This document shows, piece after piece, positions 21,747 to 36,959 of a stretch of 64,000 bases of DNA. This DNA is from Holtermannia corniformis. Its lineage: Eukaryota > Basidiomycota > Tremellomycetes > Holtermanniales. Each line of letters starts with the position of its first letter. The first letter of the stretch is position 1. A program made the translations under genes and the position numbers. A model generated the notes under the pieces. It saw only the letters and a program-made list of their open reading frames with translations. It did not search any database and was not told the DNA's origin. The stretch covers positions 236,698 to 300,697 of the forward strand of contig BCIJ01000016.1 in assembly GCA_001599935.1 (NCBI GenBank), given 5' to 3'.

Positions 21747-24700
21747 CTAACGGCCGCCGTTGATCTCCATGACCTCGTTCCCGAACACGCCGCCGTCCAT
21801 CTCGGAAAGCGCATAATCGAGCATGTAGCTATCTTGCATGAGTTTGTCGATGCGTGTAAAGTGGCGTTCGCTGTAGGGTAGCAGAGCATCGAGCAGCTCA
21901 CGCAGGTTGCCACCCGTCTGTGGTTTGGCTTTGGCCGGAGCATCGTCCTCGTCTTGCGCATCGGCGTCGACGCCGGGCGTAGATGAGGCCGAATCGAAAG
22001 CGGCGAGGATATCGTCCGGTGTTCGTAGCTTCAAAATCGCGTGCAGGATGAGCTGCGCAATCGGGCTCGTCTTTGCGCGCGCGTTCCAATCGCGCACATG
22101 GCGCAGGAGCCGGACGAGATCGATCCCAGGCAGCGTCTTGATCACCTGATCAACTTCGACCGAGCCCGTGATACTTTGACTGGCCGGTACGCCGTCCAGG
22201 ACCAAGATCTGCGCCATGTCACCGCGTGAAGCCGCGACCGTTGTGAAGAGATGGAGGAGCCTGCCGGGTTGAGACATTGCGAGCGCGAGCAAGATTGCTT
22301 TCCGGTAGTCTTTCAGGTTCAGATAATTTGTAAAGTCTTGCTCGCTAGATACGTCAGGTTTGATCTTTGAGAAATCCATCACCACTTACTGCTGCACCGC
22401 GGCAATCACCTTTTGGTTGCGCTCCTCTTGCTCGAGAACCGTACAGTCTTCCCAGAGGGTCGCGACGGAATCAGCGCCTGCCGAGACAATCGTCTTCTCG
22501 TCTGCTGAAACGGCGAGCGCCCAGACCTGGCTTGGTCAGTGACTCCAGCAGACGACTCCAGCAGACTGTGATCGCCACGGCGTACCTTGTCCTCGTGGTT
22601 GTCGAGCGTCTTGATACACTCTTCGTCTTTAATATTCCACAGCTTGACGAGACCGTCGGACGCCGTGCTGACGAGCTGCATCCCTTGTGACAGGAAATCG
22701 ACGCGCAGGACAGAATTCGTGTGACCCTCGAACGTCTGCTAATGTCAGCCATGAACGCGCGAGTGAAAAGCACTTACTTTAAGACAGCTATAGTCTTCCA
22801 GACTCCACAGGCGGATCGTCATGTCTGCCGCGCCGCTAGCGACGACCCGATCCGTCCGACTAAACTTGACAGTCCACACGCCCCGGCGGTGGCCCTTGCA
22901 TGTCCCGATCAACTTGAGCGCGCCCGATGCGCCACCCGCGCCAGCAGGGTTAAAGTCGACATCAAAGATCTTGACGAGCTTGTCCTGCGACCCCGAGGCC
23001 AGTAACCGGTCGTTGGGCGCGAGGTCGAGCGAGTTGATGTCCTTTTCGTGGATCCGCAGCGTCGCTAGCGATCTCGGCTTGATCGGGGACGAGGGTGTGG
23101 CCGAGCCAAGGGCCGTCAAGTCCCACATCTTGACTGTCCGGTCTTGACTGGCCGTGAACAGGAAACGGCCTTGAGCGCCCTCGCGAGCCGCTTGGCCAGG
23201 CTGGTGCTCCAGTTTGCGCGACATGGCGACGGCACCAACACTCTCGGCGTGGCCTTCACAGACGGCCAGACAGCGCCACGAGGCCGTTTCGGGATCGACA
23301 CCCCATATCCGCGCTGTTCGGTCTTTGGAGCCGCTGACGAGCCATTGGCCGTTGATCGACTTGTCGAGACACAGGACCATGTCCTTGTGGCCTGGCAGCA
23401 GGCGGCTGTCGAACGTCGTGGTCGAGTAGAGCCGGATCATGTTGGAGTTTGTAGCGAGCGCGAGCTGGGTGTGGGGTGTGGCCGAGGTGTGATCGGAGAC
23501 AAAGGTAGCGTCGATGATCTCGTCGTTGAAGCCGATGAGCTGACGAGAGACGGTCGCGGTGGACAAGGAGTGGAAGAGGATGTTTTGGTCGGCGTGGATC
23601 GACACTAGAGATGAGGTCGAGGGGTTGTAGCTAGGTTGTCAGTTGCATACTCGACAACGCGTTCACGACTTACATGACGTCGAGCACACCTCGCTGCTCG
23701 TCCTCATCTGGCTCGGCGTCCTCGTCAATATCGACACCGTCGACACCAGCCATGCTGACGACTTGTTTCGCCTTGAGAACATCCCACACACGGACAGTCC
23801 CCTTGTCGCCTGCAGTATAGCACAGTAGCGTCCCCTCTTCAGCGCCTTCGACCTGCTCATCCGCCCTCAACAGGCCGACGGCCTCGACCTGCTCGAGCGC
23901 CATGATAGTCTCAATCTGCCTTGGTCCGACCGCCTTGCCCTTGCCGGCCTTTTTGCCAGCTCCGTGCTCGCCTGCCAGCAGATCCCACACTAGCACGACG
24001 CGATCGCGTCCACCGCTGACGGCGTATCGGCCATCCACACTGACAGCCAAGCCGCGCACGACACTGACGTGTCCTTCGAGCACGGCCTTTGGCTTTGCGA
24101 CCTGGCCGCCGCCGGCCGTGCGCGCCGCGTTATCCCTCAAATCATACAGCCTGACTTTGGTATCGACCGAGCCCGTCAGCAGCTCCATTCGTTGGGTCGA
24201 AGGCCCACTCTCGGTCCGCGTGGGGAAGTTGAAGCAGAGAGCCGAGACGGGCCCGCCGTGGCCGCGATACAGGTGGGTGACGTAGCCGCCGGCCATGTCC
24301 CAGACTTTGACGACGCCGTCGGCGGATCCAGTCGCGAGCAGGGTACTGTCGGGCGATGCGAGGGAGACGAGGATTGGCGCAGAGTGTGCTCGTGGGATCT
24401 GCCGTGTGTAGGCGATCAGTGGTGTTGGTGCGCCGGCGGGTGGAAGGGACTCGGGGAGAGGGTAGTAGCGTAGAGTGCTTGATCGGTGGCAGGTAATGAG
24501 CGTCGGTGGGGACGTGTGGTAGCTCAGCGCGAGCGCGGTGATTGGGGTCGTGTCCTGCGTATGTCAGTTTCTAGCTGGTGCCACCTGATCCTACTCACCC
24601 CCCTGATCTTGCCGACGGACTTGCCCGTCCGAACCTCGGTCACGAGCACCTCTTCGCCCATGGTGGTGATGATCCAGCTTCCATCCTGCGTCAGCAATAC

Positions 24701-24836
24701 GGGTCCTCCGGTATACAGCGGTTTGAGCGATGACTGCGACGCTCGGTAGCTGGTTGTTGTCAGTGCCGACTTGACGACGGGTGCAGTGAGCTCACCTCGT
24801 CTTGATCGCCTTCCGTGTCGATGCTGCTCCGTCCAT
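21747..24836 (-). CDS. UTP13: U3 snoRNP WD-repeat protein Utp13
   Basis: Utp13 (TBL3) is part of the UTP-B subcomplex of the small-subunit processome and acts in early 18S rRNA processing in the nucleolus. The start MDGAASTRKAIKTR is at 24836. Two WD40 propellers are spread over several exons, with WD blades such as HTNSVLRVDFLSQGMQ-type, SGSKDRTARIWGVD, TASQDRTVKMWDL, ASGSQDKLVKIFDV and ASGAADMTIRLWSLEDYSCL. The C-terminal Utp13-specific domain is clear: DFTNYLNLKDYRKAILLALA, GRLLHLFTTVAAS, then LRELLDALLPYSERHFTRID and LMQDSYMLDYALSEMDG. The stop is at 21747. Length and order fit the family. It is divergent from TFC3 across a 322-nt region that contains a GGTCACGTGACC palindrome. Confidence 0.9.
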
Positions 24837-25158
24837 GTTGCCGTGGTTCCTCTTCCGCTAGCCAGATATAAAGCTACGCGCTCTGTTCACCCAATCTGTG
24901 CTGGTGCTCTGCTCCCTGTTGCCTGCCGCTCGCTCGGTGACCACTCTTGACTCGCTCGTCGACAGGGCCGGTCATCCAAAATCTCGCGTGCCTGAATGGG
25001 GCGGTCACGTGACCACATCGACCATCAAACGGAATCAAATCTCGCTCGCACCAAGCAACGCAACGGGAACAGGACAACAGCAGCAGCAGCGTAGATAGTA
25101 GCATAGTAGCACCAGGAGCGCACCCGCGAGCGCAGCCAGCTCGGGCGCAGCCGCCACC
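24837..25158. promoter_or_regulatory. Divergent UTP13/TFC3 promoter with 12-bp CACGTG palindrome
   Basis: The 12-bp perfect palindrome GGTCACGTGACC lies at 25003-25014, midway between the two ATGs. The identical 12-mer occurs at 49433-49444. It is an extended E-box of the kind bound by Cbf1/USF-like bHLH factors. Near the TFC3 start the leader holds a short CAGCAGCAG run. Confidence 0.5.
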
Positions 25159-28100
25159 ATGCTCTACATTGACGAACTCATTAACCATGTCGTCCAAGAC
25201 ATTGCCATGGACGGCGTACTCGGTACGTACTCTTTCTCTATCTCAGACACAGTCCCACGTCGCGCTTCGTCCCGTCACTCGACACCATGCCCATCTTACT
25301 CGGCCAGACGGAACCCAACAAACCTCTTTACCTCGTTCGCACGCGTCGGGCGTTCGAACCCACCGTGATCCTGACTTTTGTCCCAGTGGCGAGAAAATGA
25401 TGGTGGCTGACAATGGCTCATCTCAGGGACCGACCCGGGCTCGTTGCTAGCGTTTATTCAGCGCACGTATCCCAAGCTGCCGTCGTCGTCCGCAGCAATA
25501 ACGCCACTGCTTGACGACGCATTCCTAGCATACTTTTGGAAGGTGCTCACCGCCGTACCGTGTATCGAGGTCCTGCTCCTCGACTCGCCCATCAACGTCG
25601 GCGGCTCGACTCTGATCACTCAGGCCGAAGCGCTAAAAAAGGGTCCCAAGCCGAAACCGATCGGCCCACACAAGAAACCAGGCAGGAAGCCAAAGAATGC
25701 GCCACGAGAACCGAGCGAACCACTCGAGCCAGACGAGCCGGTCGCGCCACCCATGCCATACGAGCCGCTCAGAGTCTTGGCGGTCGACGATGGTAGCCAG
25801 GACCAAGAGAGGATCCTGAAAACCGACCTGCCGCGACTGACCGCGCGCTACGGCCAACTGATCCGTGTCAGAGTCGACGCCGAAGAGCGCTACCACGCCC
25901 TCACGGGCTCGTACAGCCATGTCCGTCGTAGCAGTCGTTCCGTACTTGAATAGCCTGACCCTCGCAGTTCCCATCAATGTCCGTCTTGGCCATGCGCACA
26001 CTGCAGATTATCGCCAAGACGCGCACCGAAGGGGTCACGGGGAACGACCTCTCGGCCCTGCTCGGCGTCGATGGCAAGTCGACACACCACTACCTCAAGG
26101 TGCTCATCCGGCTCAAACTCGTGTAAGCTTACTCTGACATCGAGTGCGACCCACTGATTGCTATCCCAGCGAGAAATTTCCGGTGCAACACGGCGGCAAG
26201 CGCACCAACCGGATCCTACTGCTGCGTTACCTCGACCAGAACGAAGATTACCGCGCCTGGCACCCGACCCAGCTTCGTGTTATTGATGGCCCATCGGTCC
26301 AGCCAGAAATCATCACGCGCGGTGATGACGGCGAGGAAGAAGGCCAGGTCGTCCAGGCCTCCAACCTGACGTTTGCGCCGCTGTCATATCGGCAACTCGT
26401 CACCGGCGTGTTGATCAAGCAGCGTCTCGAGGCATTGCTGGATTCGGGCTTGAAGAACAATCTGCTGCGAGACAAAGGGCTAATGAAGTCGCTCGTCAGT
26501 GCATTCCGTGACCCGCCAGCGCCACCGACTAACGGCTCGTAGGGCTACCACGGACAGGTCACGATCCAAGAACGACGGCTTTGGCGCCGGCACGTCCGCT
26601 CGCTCGTCGCTGAGGGCTTGATCGACATTGTCAACGTGCCCAGCGGCAACGGCCAGCGCGCAGCGACCATCAGCTGCCTGCGCCTGGCCAAGTACAATCC
26701 GCACAAGACGGAACTGGCGCCTACGGCTGAGATGGAGACGGTCCAAGTGTCGGCGATCGCGCCAGAGGACGAAGCGGAAGTCGAGGCGGAAGAGGAGCCG
26801 GACGAGCTGGATGACGACGTTGAAGGTCAGTCGGCTCTGTTCATTGCACGGCGCGGACTGATGCTGTGGTAGCGGCAGAGGTAGAGCCATCCACGCCACC
26901 CGCGTTCAACCCCATCATCAAGGTCTCGGCGACGCGCACACTCGAGTATACTATCCTTCACACGATTGTGGCGTTGCCCGCCAACTTGGCACTGCCGGGT
27001 GTGACGTTGCAGGTGGGTGCATGGTTCCCGCTTCGCTTCACATGACCGACGTGAACAGGAACTCTCGGCCAAGCTCGGGCGACTCTCGGTGCGCTCGATT
27101 GAATTCATCCTTTCGAAAGCCGAGCAGAGCCACACGTTCCCGCACCTGTCCGACATGTCAATCGCGATCGCGACAGAGAGCCGGGGCCGGCAGCGCCAAC
27201 TGCGCATCGTCGCGATCGATCTCTACCACGCATGGTGTCACGCGCAGGGGATCAGCCTCGATCTCCAGCGTTACCCACTCCCGTCCGCGATGGCCAAAGG
27301 CTTTGCCGACTTGTCGCATCGTTACGCCTACACGACCCGGGCAGAGTACCTGCGGCACATTAGCAACGGCGCTTACAACGACAACGAAGCAGCGGCCACG
27401 ACGGCCAAAGCGCGCAAGGGCACGTCCGGCAAGCCTCAAAAGGCGACCGGTGGCACGGTCAACCCGCACGGCCGCCCGCGCAAATACATTTACATTGTCA
27501 ACGAGAAAGGCAAGCGCTGGCGCAACTCTGCGTTCGGCGACGTCCCGATGAAACCAGGCTATCCAGCCTGCGCAATCTGGATCAAGCGCTTGAAAAAGCT
27601 CGTGATTGCGCCCGATGGCTGGACCGGACTCGGCCAGATGCCGGCCTTGACACCGGCACTGCTGAGAACGGCACGGACAATGGAAGAGTTCATAGCGGAT
27701 CCAGCGGGCGATGGGTCCGTCGCACCGCCTGAAGAACACGAGATCAAGCGCAAAAGCTCAGGCAGGATTGGTCGCCCGCCTAAAGAGCCTCGAGCACCCC
27801 AAAAGACCAAGCTCATGAAGCCAACCGCACCACCTCTTGTCGATCGGCCAGTCAGGTCCGCACGGAAGAAACGCAAGCTCGAGGCGGAGGAGGAAGACGA
27901 GCTTGACCTGGAGACGAGCTTGGAGACGGGCGCACCGGAGGTGATTGATGCGACGACGCCGGCGATTGTCCCTCTGCATCCGGACAATTTGGTCGCTCAT
28001 CCGAATCAGACACCATTGCACGGGGTCGACGTCGTACCCATTGACGGTGCATTGGCTGTTTGGCATCCAGAGGCTGCCATCGCAATGGAGATGGGCACGA

Positions 28101-31100
28101 CGGAGCACGCGTCACCGGCGCTCGCCGACACTGAACCACCAGCGCCCGAGCCGAAACGCCGCGGCCGGAAGCGCAAGCAACCTGACGAGTCGCTGCCCGC
28201 CGCCAAGCGTCCACATGTCGCCGAGGATGCACCGGCATCAGCGCCAGTGCCAGAGCCAGCCGCGAGGATGCAAGGCCCACCTGCGCAACCAGACCCGGCT
28301 CCCATGCCCCCTCCTGCCAATATCCCATTCAACATCTTCCCAGATATGCTGCCCGTGTACCAGCGATCCGCCCCTGCGACAGCCGATGCGACGGCGCCGC
28401 TGTCAGATGTGCAGATGCTGCCGTCAGACAACTCGGCGGCGGCGCCCAAGGTGAGATTCGATACTGGCAAGCCGGCCACGCAGCGCGTCTTCGCCACGTT
28501 GGCGATCAAGGCAAACGAGCTGCTGCAGTGCTTGCGTGATACCGGTGGCATCGCGCTCCGTGCCGATATCCGCGACGTACACCGCAACTGGGCAAAGCGC
28601 ACGGCAGGCACGCCACGGATGTACTATCCTGCGACTGCGACCATGCTGGATCGCAAGACGGCGACTCAAGTGATCAATCGGCTGCTGGACCGCGACGCGT
28701 TGGTGGAGAAAAAAGTCGGCGTGCCGACTGCACTTGGCACCTGGCCGACAGTTGAAGTCATCTACCTGCCAGAACTGTCAGCCGAGGCTGTGGCAGAGTT
28801 CGTGAGCAGGCTTGGACACGGCGGTGGGTTCCGGCCCGTGGCTGTTGTCAGGGGCCCGGGTGCCAAGGCAGAGTCATCCGGCCCAGTGGCGTTCTCCATT
28901 GCGACCAAAGGTCCGAGAAACGCATCCGTGAAACCAAAGCGATCCCGAGCTACCGAGCTCAAGGAGAAGGAATACAACCTGTCCGAAAGCGAAGTCATGA
29001 CCCGACATTTTATCATGCGGGAGCGTCATACGATTGCGCAACTCTATGGGTACAAGATTGGGTGCGGGACTCGCGCTCGGATCCTACACGACGAAATCCT
29101 GCGCATCGTGCTGGCCGGCTCGACCGGGGTGGTCAACGTGGAAAAGGGCATCTTTGTCTTTGCGGCGCTCTTCAACGAGCTTCAAGTCGGCGCCTTTCTC
29201 AATGTCCTGTCACTGAACAAATATCAGAGCGAGCTCGTCGATTTCCTTGAAAAGCCCGAGAACAAGCAAATCCGCCTGCAAGACGTCGACCCCGCCGTCC
29301 GTCCAAAACGCTCGACTTATGATCAAAAGCGCATGATGGTCACCATGACGGTGCTTCACGAACTAGGAATCATCACCGCTCTCGAGTCGACCGAGGCCAA
29401 TGACGCGACGATCGTCGTTCCGCGCCATGAAAACTACGCAACGCACTTCAAGCCAGCGGCAAGTCCATTCCAGCCTCTCGATCAACCCTGCAACTACTTT
29501 AAGCTTCACCTGCAAGTCCCGCTCTATCACCTTGCAGAGTCAGAAACCGAACACTCGCTCGTGGGTCTGCTACCTGCTCAGTCGCACGAGGATGTGCAAA
29601 AGCTCTGGACAGCGATCGCCAGTGCTTGCCAAGATTCAGAGACGCTCACGGTCGATGGCACGGTGCCAGACGCAGACCTGGCTCTGTGGCCGGCAACTTG
29701 GCCCGGCAAGCCAGAGACAGCGATGACGCTTGCCAGGCCTCGCAGCTGGCGTACCCAGCAGCGACCCAACGACACTCAGAATGCTGTCGTGAAAGACGCG
29801 ATCGATTGGACGACGGGTACACGCAAAGTCACGACAGCTCACGAGCTTCAAGCACTGGCCTTCAAAAGTGTCTTGCCGCGCGCGCTCGTGGCCAGCTGCT
29901 TGGTCTCGTACGAGCAAGTGGCCAAGGACAAGGTGACCAAGCACCGCGAGCACCAGCGCGCGATACATCGCCGAGCTGTAGCACAGGAAGCTCTGCGGCG
30001 CAAGACGGATGAGCGCAAGCAAGCCTTGCTGAAGCAGTGGGAAGACACATTCCAACGCCGAGCCAAAGCTCTCGGTATCGTGTGGGATGATGACCTTGCT
30101 AAAACCCTAGGACCTCACCGTGACGAGTACCTTGCCCGCCAAATCGATGATCTCCCAGCAGCCGAGGTCGATGATATTCTGCGCGATCAGATCTCGGGCG
30201 TCGGGTCTAGTCTTCCAGTTACAGCTGTGATCGAGGACGAGTCTGGCCCGTCGCTTGGCAAATCTTCGAAGGGCGGTCGGGAAGCCTCCAGAATATCATC
30301 TGCCAAGCCGAAACCGTTGCCTCCGTCACCGACCGTAGTCAGCGAACCACCGCTACTTCCTTCCGAGAACCCCGAACTGATCATGCAGGCGCAAGTCAAA
30401 GGTGAGGAATCGGGTCACATGCAGATCATCACTGACAACACGCAGCGCCGACCGACTCGGGCAGACAGACGCGAAACCGGCACAGGTGGACTCAAAGTGA
30501 ACTCGACCTCTTGTTTGATGCCGAAGCCGTGATTCGTTCGCGAGGCCGAGGCAAGGTGGGAGGCATTCGAGGCCACGGTAACATTACTCAAATCTTTGTT
30601 GGCTGGCGAACAAATGTTTTGCACAACACCATGAAGCGGGTTCGCGAACAGGATCCCGCTTTGGCGGCCTATTTCAATCGGCTTGAACACGCGTGGAACG
30701 ACATCTACATCAAGTATCGAGGCACTACGGCTCTTGACGACGGCAATCCCGAGAGTATGACCGAGTTTGACCTGAGGTACCACGTCAACTTTCTGCGCAA
30801 ACACCTCGACAAGGACAATATGTAAGCATTGAATGCGTTCCTGACCTGCCGCTCACGCCTGCAAGCCGACGCGACGCCGGGTCGGCACGGGCGCAAGTCA
30901 GCACGTCCGATACAACGCAGGCCGAAGTTGTGCTACTACCAACGACTGTCGACGTCCTCAAGCTCGAGTTCAAGGTCGAGCGACTGAACACTGTCGACCC
31001 AATCGATCGGTATTGGCACGCGATCAGCGACGAAGCTCGGCTGAGCGCGCTGGTGTCTGCGCCTTTCACCACTGTGCCCAGAGTTGGCGGAAGAACCGCT

Positions 31101-32448
31101 GCGGTGACGCGCGAGATGGGAGTACTGGACGCGCTACTCAAGGTCGGTCACACTGGCGCCGCCCCTGCTGGGCTGACGGCTTGCAGATGCCTGTATCGAC
31201 CCGGCGCGAAGTTTACGATGAAGCACCGGCTCGTAAACTGCTCGAGGCCTACTCGTGTAACTCTCAAGAGAACGGCATTCAACGATTGATGACCATGGGG
31301 ATATTCTCACGCGTTGCCGCGCGCTTGAGCCACACCGGTCAGATCGGATACCATCAGACGTGAGTCGTACCGTTACTGTCGCAGCAGCATACTGAAGTCA
31401 TCAGATGGCTTCACAACTCTTCTGGCGTCTATCTAGACAGTGTACATCTGGAAGCCGAAACTTTGGAAGATCGACTGCTTGGTCAAGGTCCCGTCAGCTG
31501 GCCGGTCATTGGCAAGGATGGTGAAACGGCGGCGCTGATGGCGCTCGTCTCGGCCGGTGTGGTACGTTGCGTCTCGGTTCATTCGTCACTCTGACATGCT
31601 GTCAGGTGGATATCGACATTGATGGCACGACTTGCTCTATGCTCACTCGTGAGCTCGACGATCACACTACGCGGAGCATGAGTGCGTAGTCGAGCATCAG
31701 TAAGAACCAACTGACTGTTCAGGCGATTCCGAGATCGAGGCTCTTGTGACGGTGCAGTCCATCAGCACGCGGCTGTCGCCGATTGGAGCCGAGGGCGCGC
31801 TTGATGTGGACGAGCAGAATCCAATGGTGCAAGCTCTGATCGAATGCGTCCAAGCGGCTGGTCCAGACGGACTGTCGAAACCAGAGATTCAGGTGAGGTT
31901 GTCGATGAGCAACAGAACTGTGCTGACTGTCGCAGTCTGTCCTGCCCCACTTTGACATGAGCTTGCTGCAAGCCAAACTTCCCCGGATGACGTGGCTCGG
32001 CTACGACACTGCGCGCCTCGTGCATGCGGATTACGATACCGCGTGGCTCGGCACCACGCTCGACAAGGAGACTCGACAGCCCAAGCGAGTCATGCCTCGC
32101 AAATGGGTCGACGTCTGGGGCGAGGTGATTGAAGAGGATTGGCAAAAGGCCGTCAGGCTAGCCGTGTCCCACATCCTATCAAAGCCGGGTCTGGACGAGG
32201 TGAGAGTGACGACTGTGAGATGAAGGCTGACGAGGTAGCGCTCTCTCCGTCAAATCCTGCGAGTCTACCTAGACCGGCTCGAGACCAACGCCGTGCTGGG
32301 CCACCTCGTCTCCAACCAGATTGCCCTCCGCCGCGCGATTGATCCCGAGCAGGCGACCAGCATGAGTCCGGTCGAGGCGACCGACGTTTCCGAAGAAGGC
32401 CTGATCTACTGGGCTATGAACCCTACTACATTGTGGCGCGCCGTCTAG
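25159..32448 (+). CDS. TFC3: TFIIIC B-block-binding subunit (tau138-like)
   Basis: The largest TFIIIC subunit binds the B box of tRNA genes and so places TFIIIB for RNA polymerase III. Exon 1 starts MLYIDELINHVVQDIAMDGV at 25159. A 204-nt intron precedes LLAFIQRTYPKL. The B-block-binding domain (winged helix) is in the exon reading MRTLQIIAKTRTEGVTGNDL and LLGVDGKSTHHYLKVLIRLK. Further winged-helix segments follow (YRQLVTGVLIKQRLEALLDS; GYHGQVTIQERRLWRRHVRS). A very long exon (about 27059-30401) holds linker and low-complexity parts with basic AT-hook-like GRPPKEPRAP and KRRGRKRKQP. A Myb-like block TQSELDLLFDAEAVIRSRG comes near 30500, and the end is YWAMNPTTLWRAV. The protein is roughly 2000 residues, at the upper range for fungi. 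It is convergent with the PFK-2/FBPase-2 gene, only 35 nt apart. Confidence 0.85.
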
Positions 32449-32483
32449 GATGTTGTAAAGTAGCGATGCATCCGTTGTGTATA

Positions 32484-34892
<2,409 letters not shown>

Positions 34893-34960
34893 TGTGAACG
34901 GGGTGAGTCGTCGTCGTTGAAGACTGGGATGAGCAAGTCGAGTGCAGTTAGTGAGCGCGG

Positions 34961-34968
34961 TCACGTGA
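34961..34968. promoter_or_regulatory. TCACGTGA box upstream of the PFK-2/FBPase-2 gene
   Basis: An 8-bp palindrome (flanks GG/TC) 69 nt upstream of the ATG at 34892. One of five such boxes in the window. Confidence 0.4.
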
Positions 34969-35039
34969 TCGGCCGATGATTATCGACAATGTCATCTCCA
35001 TCATCCACTGCGTCTCGCCTCGCATGGCATCTATAGCGA

Positions 35040-36812
35040 CTACAGCCCAGGGTAGTGGCCACCGTCCAGGTCGTGGCGCTTGTTGTAAACAGCCATGCTC
35101 GGGGCGCGCTCCTTGCGGAGCGTTGCAGAGACGCGTTCAGCGCGTTCAAGCACGCGCAAGACGTTGCCGCCCGCAAGGCCGGCAAGGTCGTATCGGTCCC
35201 AGCCACGGCTAATAAGCTCTGCAAACTGGGATCGGATCAGCACATGACCCAGACACTGTGTGTCAGACTGACAAGGTACGGATACTTGCTGACATCCTCG
35301 AGCCCGTTTGGCGTCGATTCAATCCCATCGTAATCGCTCCCGATCCCAACGCTGCGTCCGTCAGCCCCCAGCTCAGACGGCATCGCGGAGCACACCCACT
35401 TGTTCCTCGACGTCTGCTGGGCGACCCATTCAATGTGGTCCGCAATCGTCTTGACATTGACCGTCTCCGGCTTGTCGGACGCAAAGCGCGGGTAAAAGTT
35501 GATCATGACCACGCCGTCGACCTTGGCTTTGCCTTTGCCAATCTTGGACAGGACGGCGTGGGGGACGTTGCGGGATATGTTGTTAAAGTGGCGCGAGGCC
35601 GAGTGGGAGAGGATAACAGGCGCTTGGGTGATTGCGCTGCGGGGGTCTCAGTGCAACGCAGTCGGTCAGAGCTACGGACAGGGCTTGCAGAGCCGTCGTG
35701 TCGGCGACGTGCGAGAGGTCGACGAGGACTGGGTATGAGCGTCAGCGGTAGCGTGACAGCCCAGCCGTCTGTACCTCCTACGCGGTTCATCTCGCGCACG
35801 AGCTCTCGTCCAAACTCGCTCAGACCTCCATGAGCCGGCGTTGGCGGCACCTCGAACCCCGCCGAGTCCTGTACGGGATCAACCCTATTCCGGCACGCGG
35901 TAGACACTGACGGCAAACGCATTGTTGCACGAGTGCGTGAGGGTAACATAGCGCACGCCGAGCTCGGCGATCTGGCGTAGCACTGTGCGCCATCTCAGCC
36001 TATGTAGCTCGTGATCCGACGTCGACAGACCTGCGAGCGAGTTGCCAAGCTGATGACCTCTATCCGATATCAGCTCGACGCTGACCGCTTGCGACAATGA
36101 CCGACCCCTCGATCCCCAGCAAGCTCGCGACCTTGCCCCTCGCAATCGCGCTCCTCACATCCGCAGCCGAGTACGCGAGCTCAAACGTCTCAGGATACTG
36201 CTCGATCAGGTTCTTTGCAACGTCAATCTGCTCGAGCGTGTCTATACGCCTCAGCCCTCACTCGAGTCCAACCCAATCCAGAACCAACCTCTAACACGGT
36301 TCGAAGGAATCATAAAGTCGGGTCCTTCCTCTTCGACCTTGCAGTCGACGTATCTATCGCTCAGTCGAGCCCCCGGGCGATTGCTGACTCACACACTCCA
36401 GAACAAGCCGCCAAGGTGACCCTTTTTGATCCTCGGGATATCCACATGACCAACCTGGGTCGAGTCAGAGTTCAATCTCTGGCTGACGCGACGCACAGTG
36501 GGCTTTCGCAGATCGAGCTTTGTGATATCGTTTCCGTACACTTCGCGCACGAGGATCGGGAGATCGATATGGCCGTCAATGACGGGTGCTCTGACGAGAT
36601 CAGCCGAGGTGTGATGGTGAGCGAGAGACCGACTGCTTGAGATAGTAGTGGGCACGCTCGAGATCATCCTTTGGAGCGCGTTCGCCCGCGACGGCGACGT
36701 AGATGACGGCGACAACGAGCAACAGAGGGATCAGCACTGTCGAGAGCACATGCGTCATCTTGCGCGGCGAGGTGGATGAGCCCGAAGAGGGCAGTAGCGG
36801 CGCCGAGGACAT
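35040..36812 (-). CDS. Membrane dipeptidase, peptidase family M19
   Basis: A zinc-dependent dipeptidase of the renal-dipeptidase family that splits dipeptides. The start MSSAPLLPSSGSSTSPRKM is followed by one membrane segment (VLSTVLIPLLLVVAVIYVAV), so the enzyme is probably a type II membrane protein with its catalytic domain outside the cytosol. Family motifs in order are VIDGHIDLP (the H-x-D pair), GHLGGLFWSVYVDC, DTLEQIDVAKNLIEQYP, LLGIEGGHQLGNSLAVLRQI, GVRYVTLTHSCNNAFADSA, LSEFGRELVREMNRVGVLVD (with LSHVAD), PVILSHSASRHFNN and VGIGSDYDGIESTPNGLEDV. All metal ligands recognised in the family are visible. The end is YNKRHDLDGGHYPGL. It lies between the PFK-2/FBPase-2 gene and GRX4, all on the minus strand and about 150 nt apart. 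Confidence 0.9.
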
Positions 36813-36959
36813 TGTGGTTGAGCAAAGGCGGTCGAGCAGGGCGTTGCTATCAACTCGATCTCGGCCGAATCACATGAAACAATGTACAGTGGCCGAGAGC
36901 ACTTCATCGGCACTTGTAGCTATGGATCGACACTGCCTCTGCCTGCTATCCACACTTAC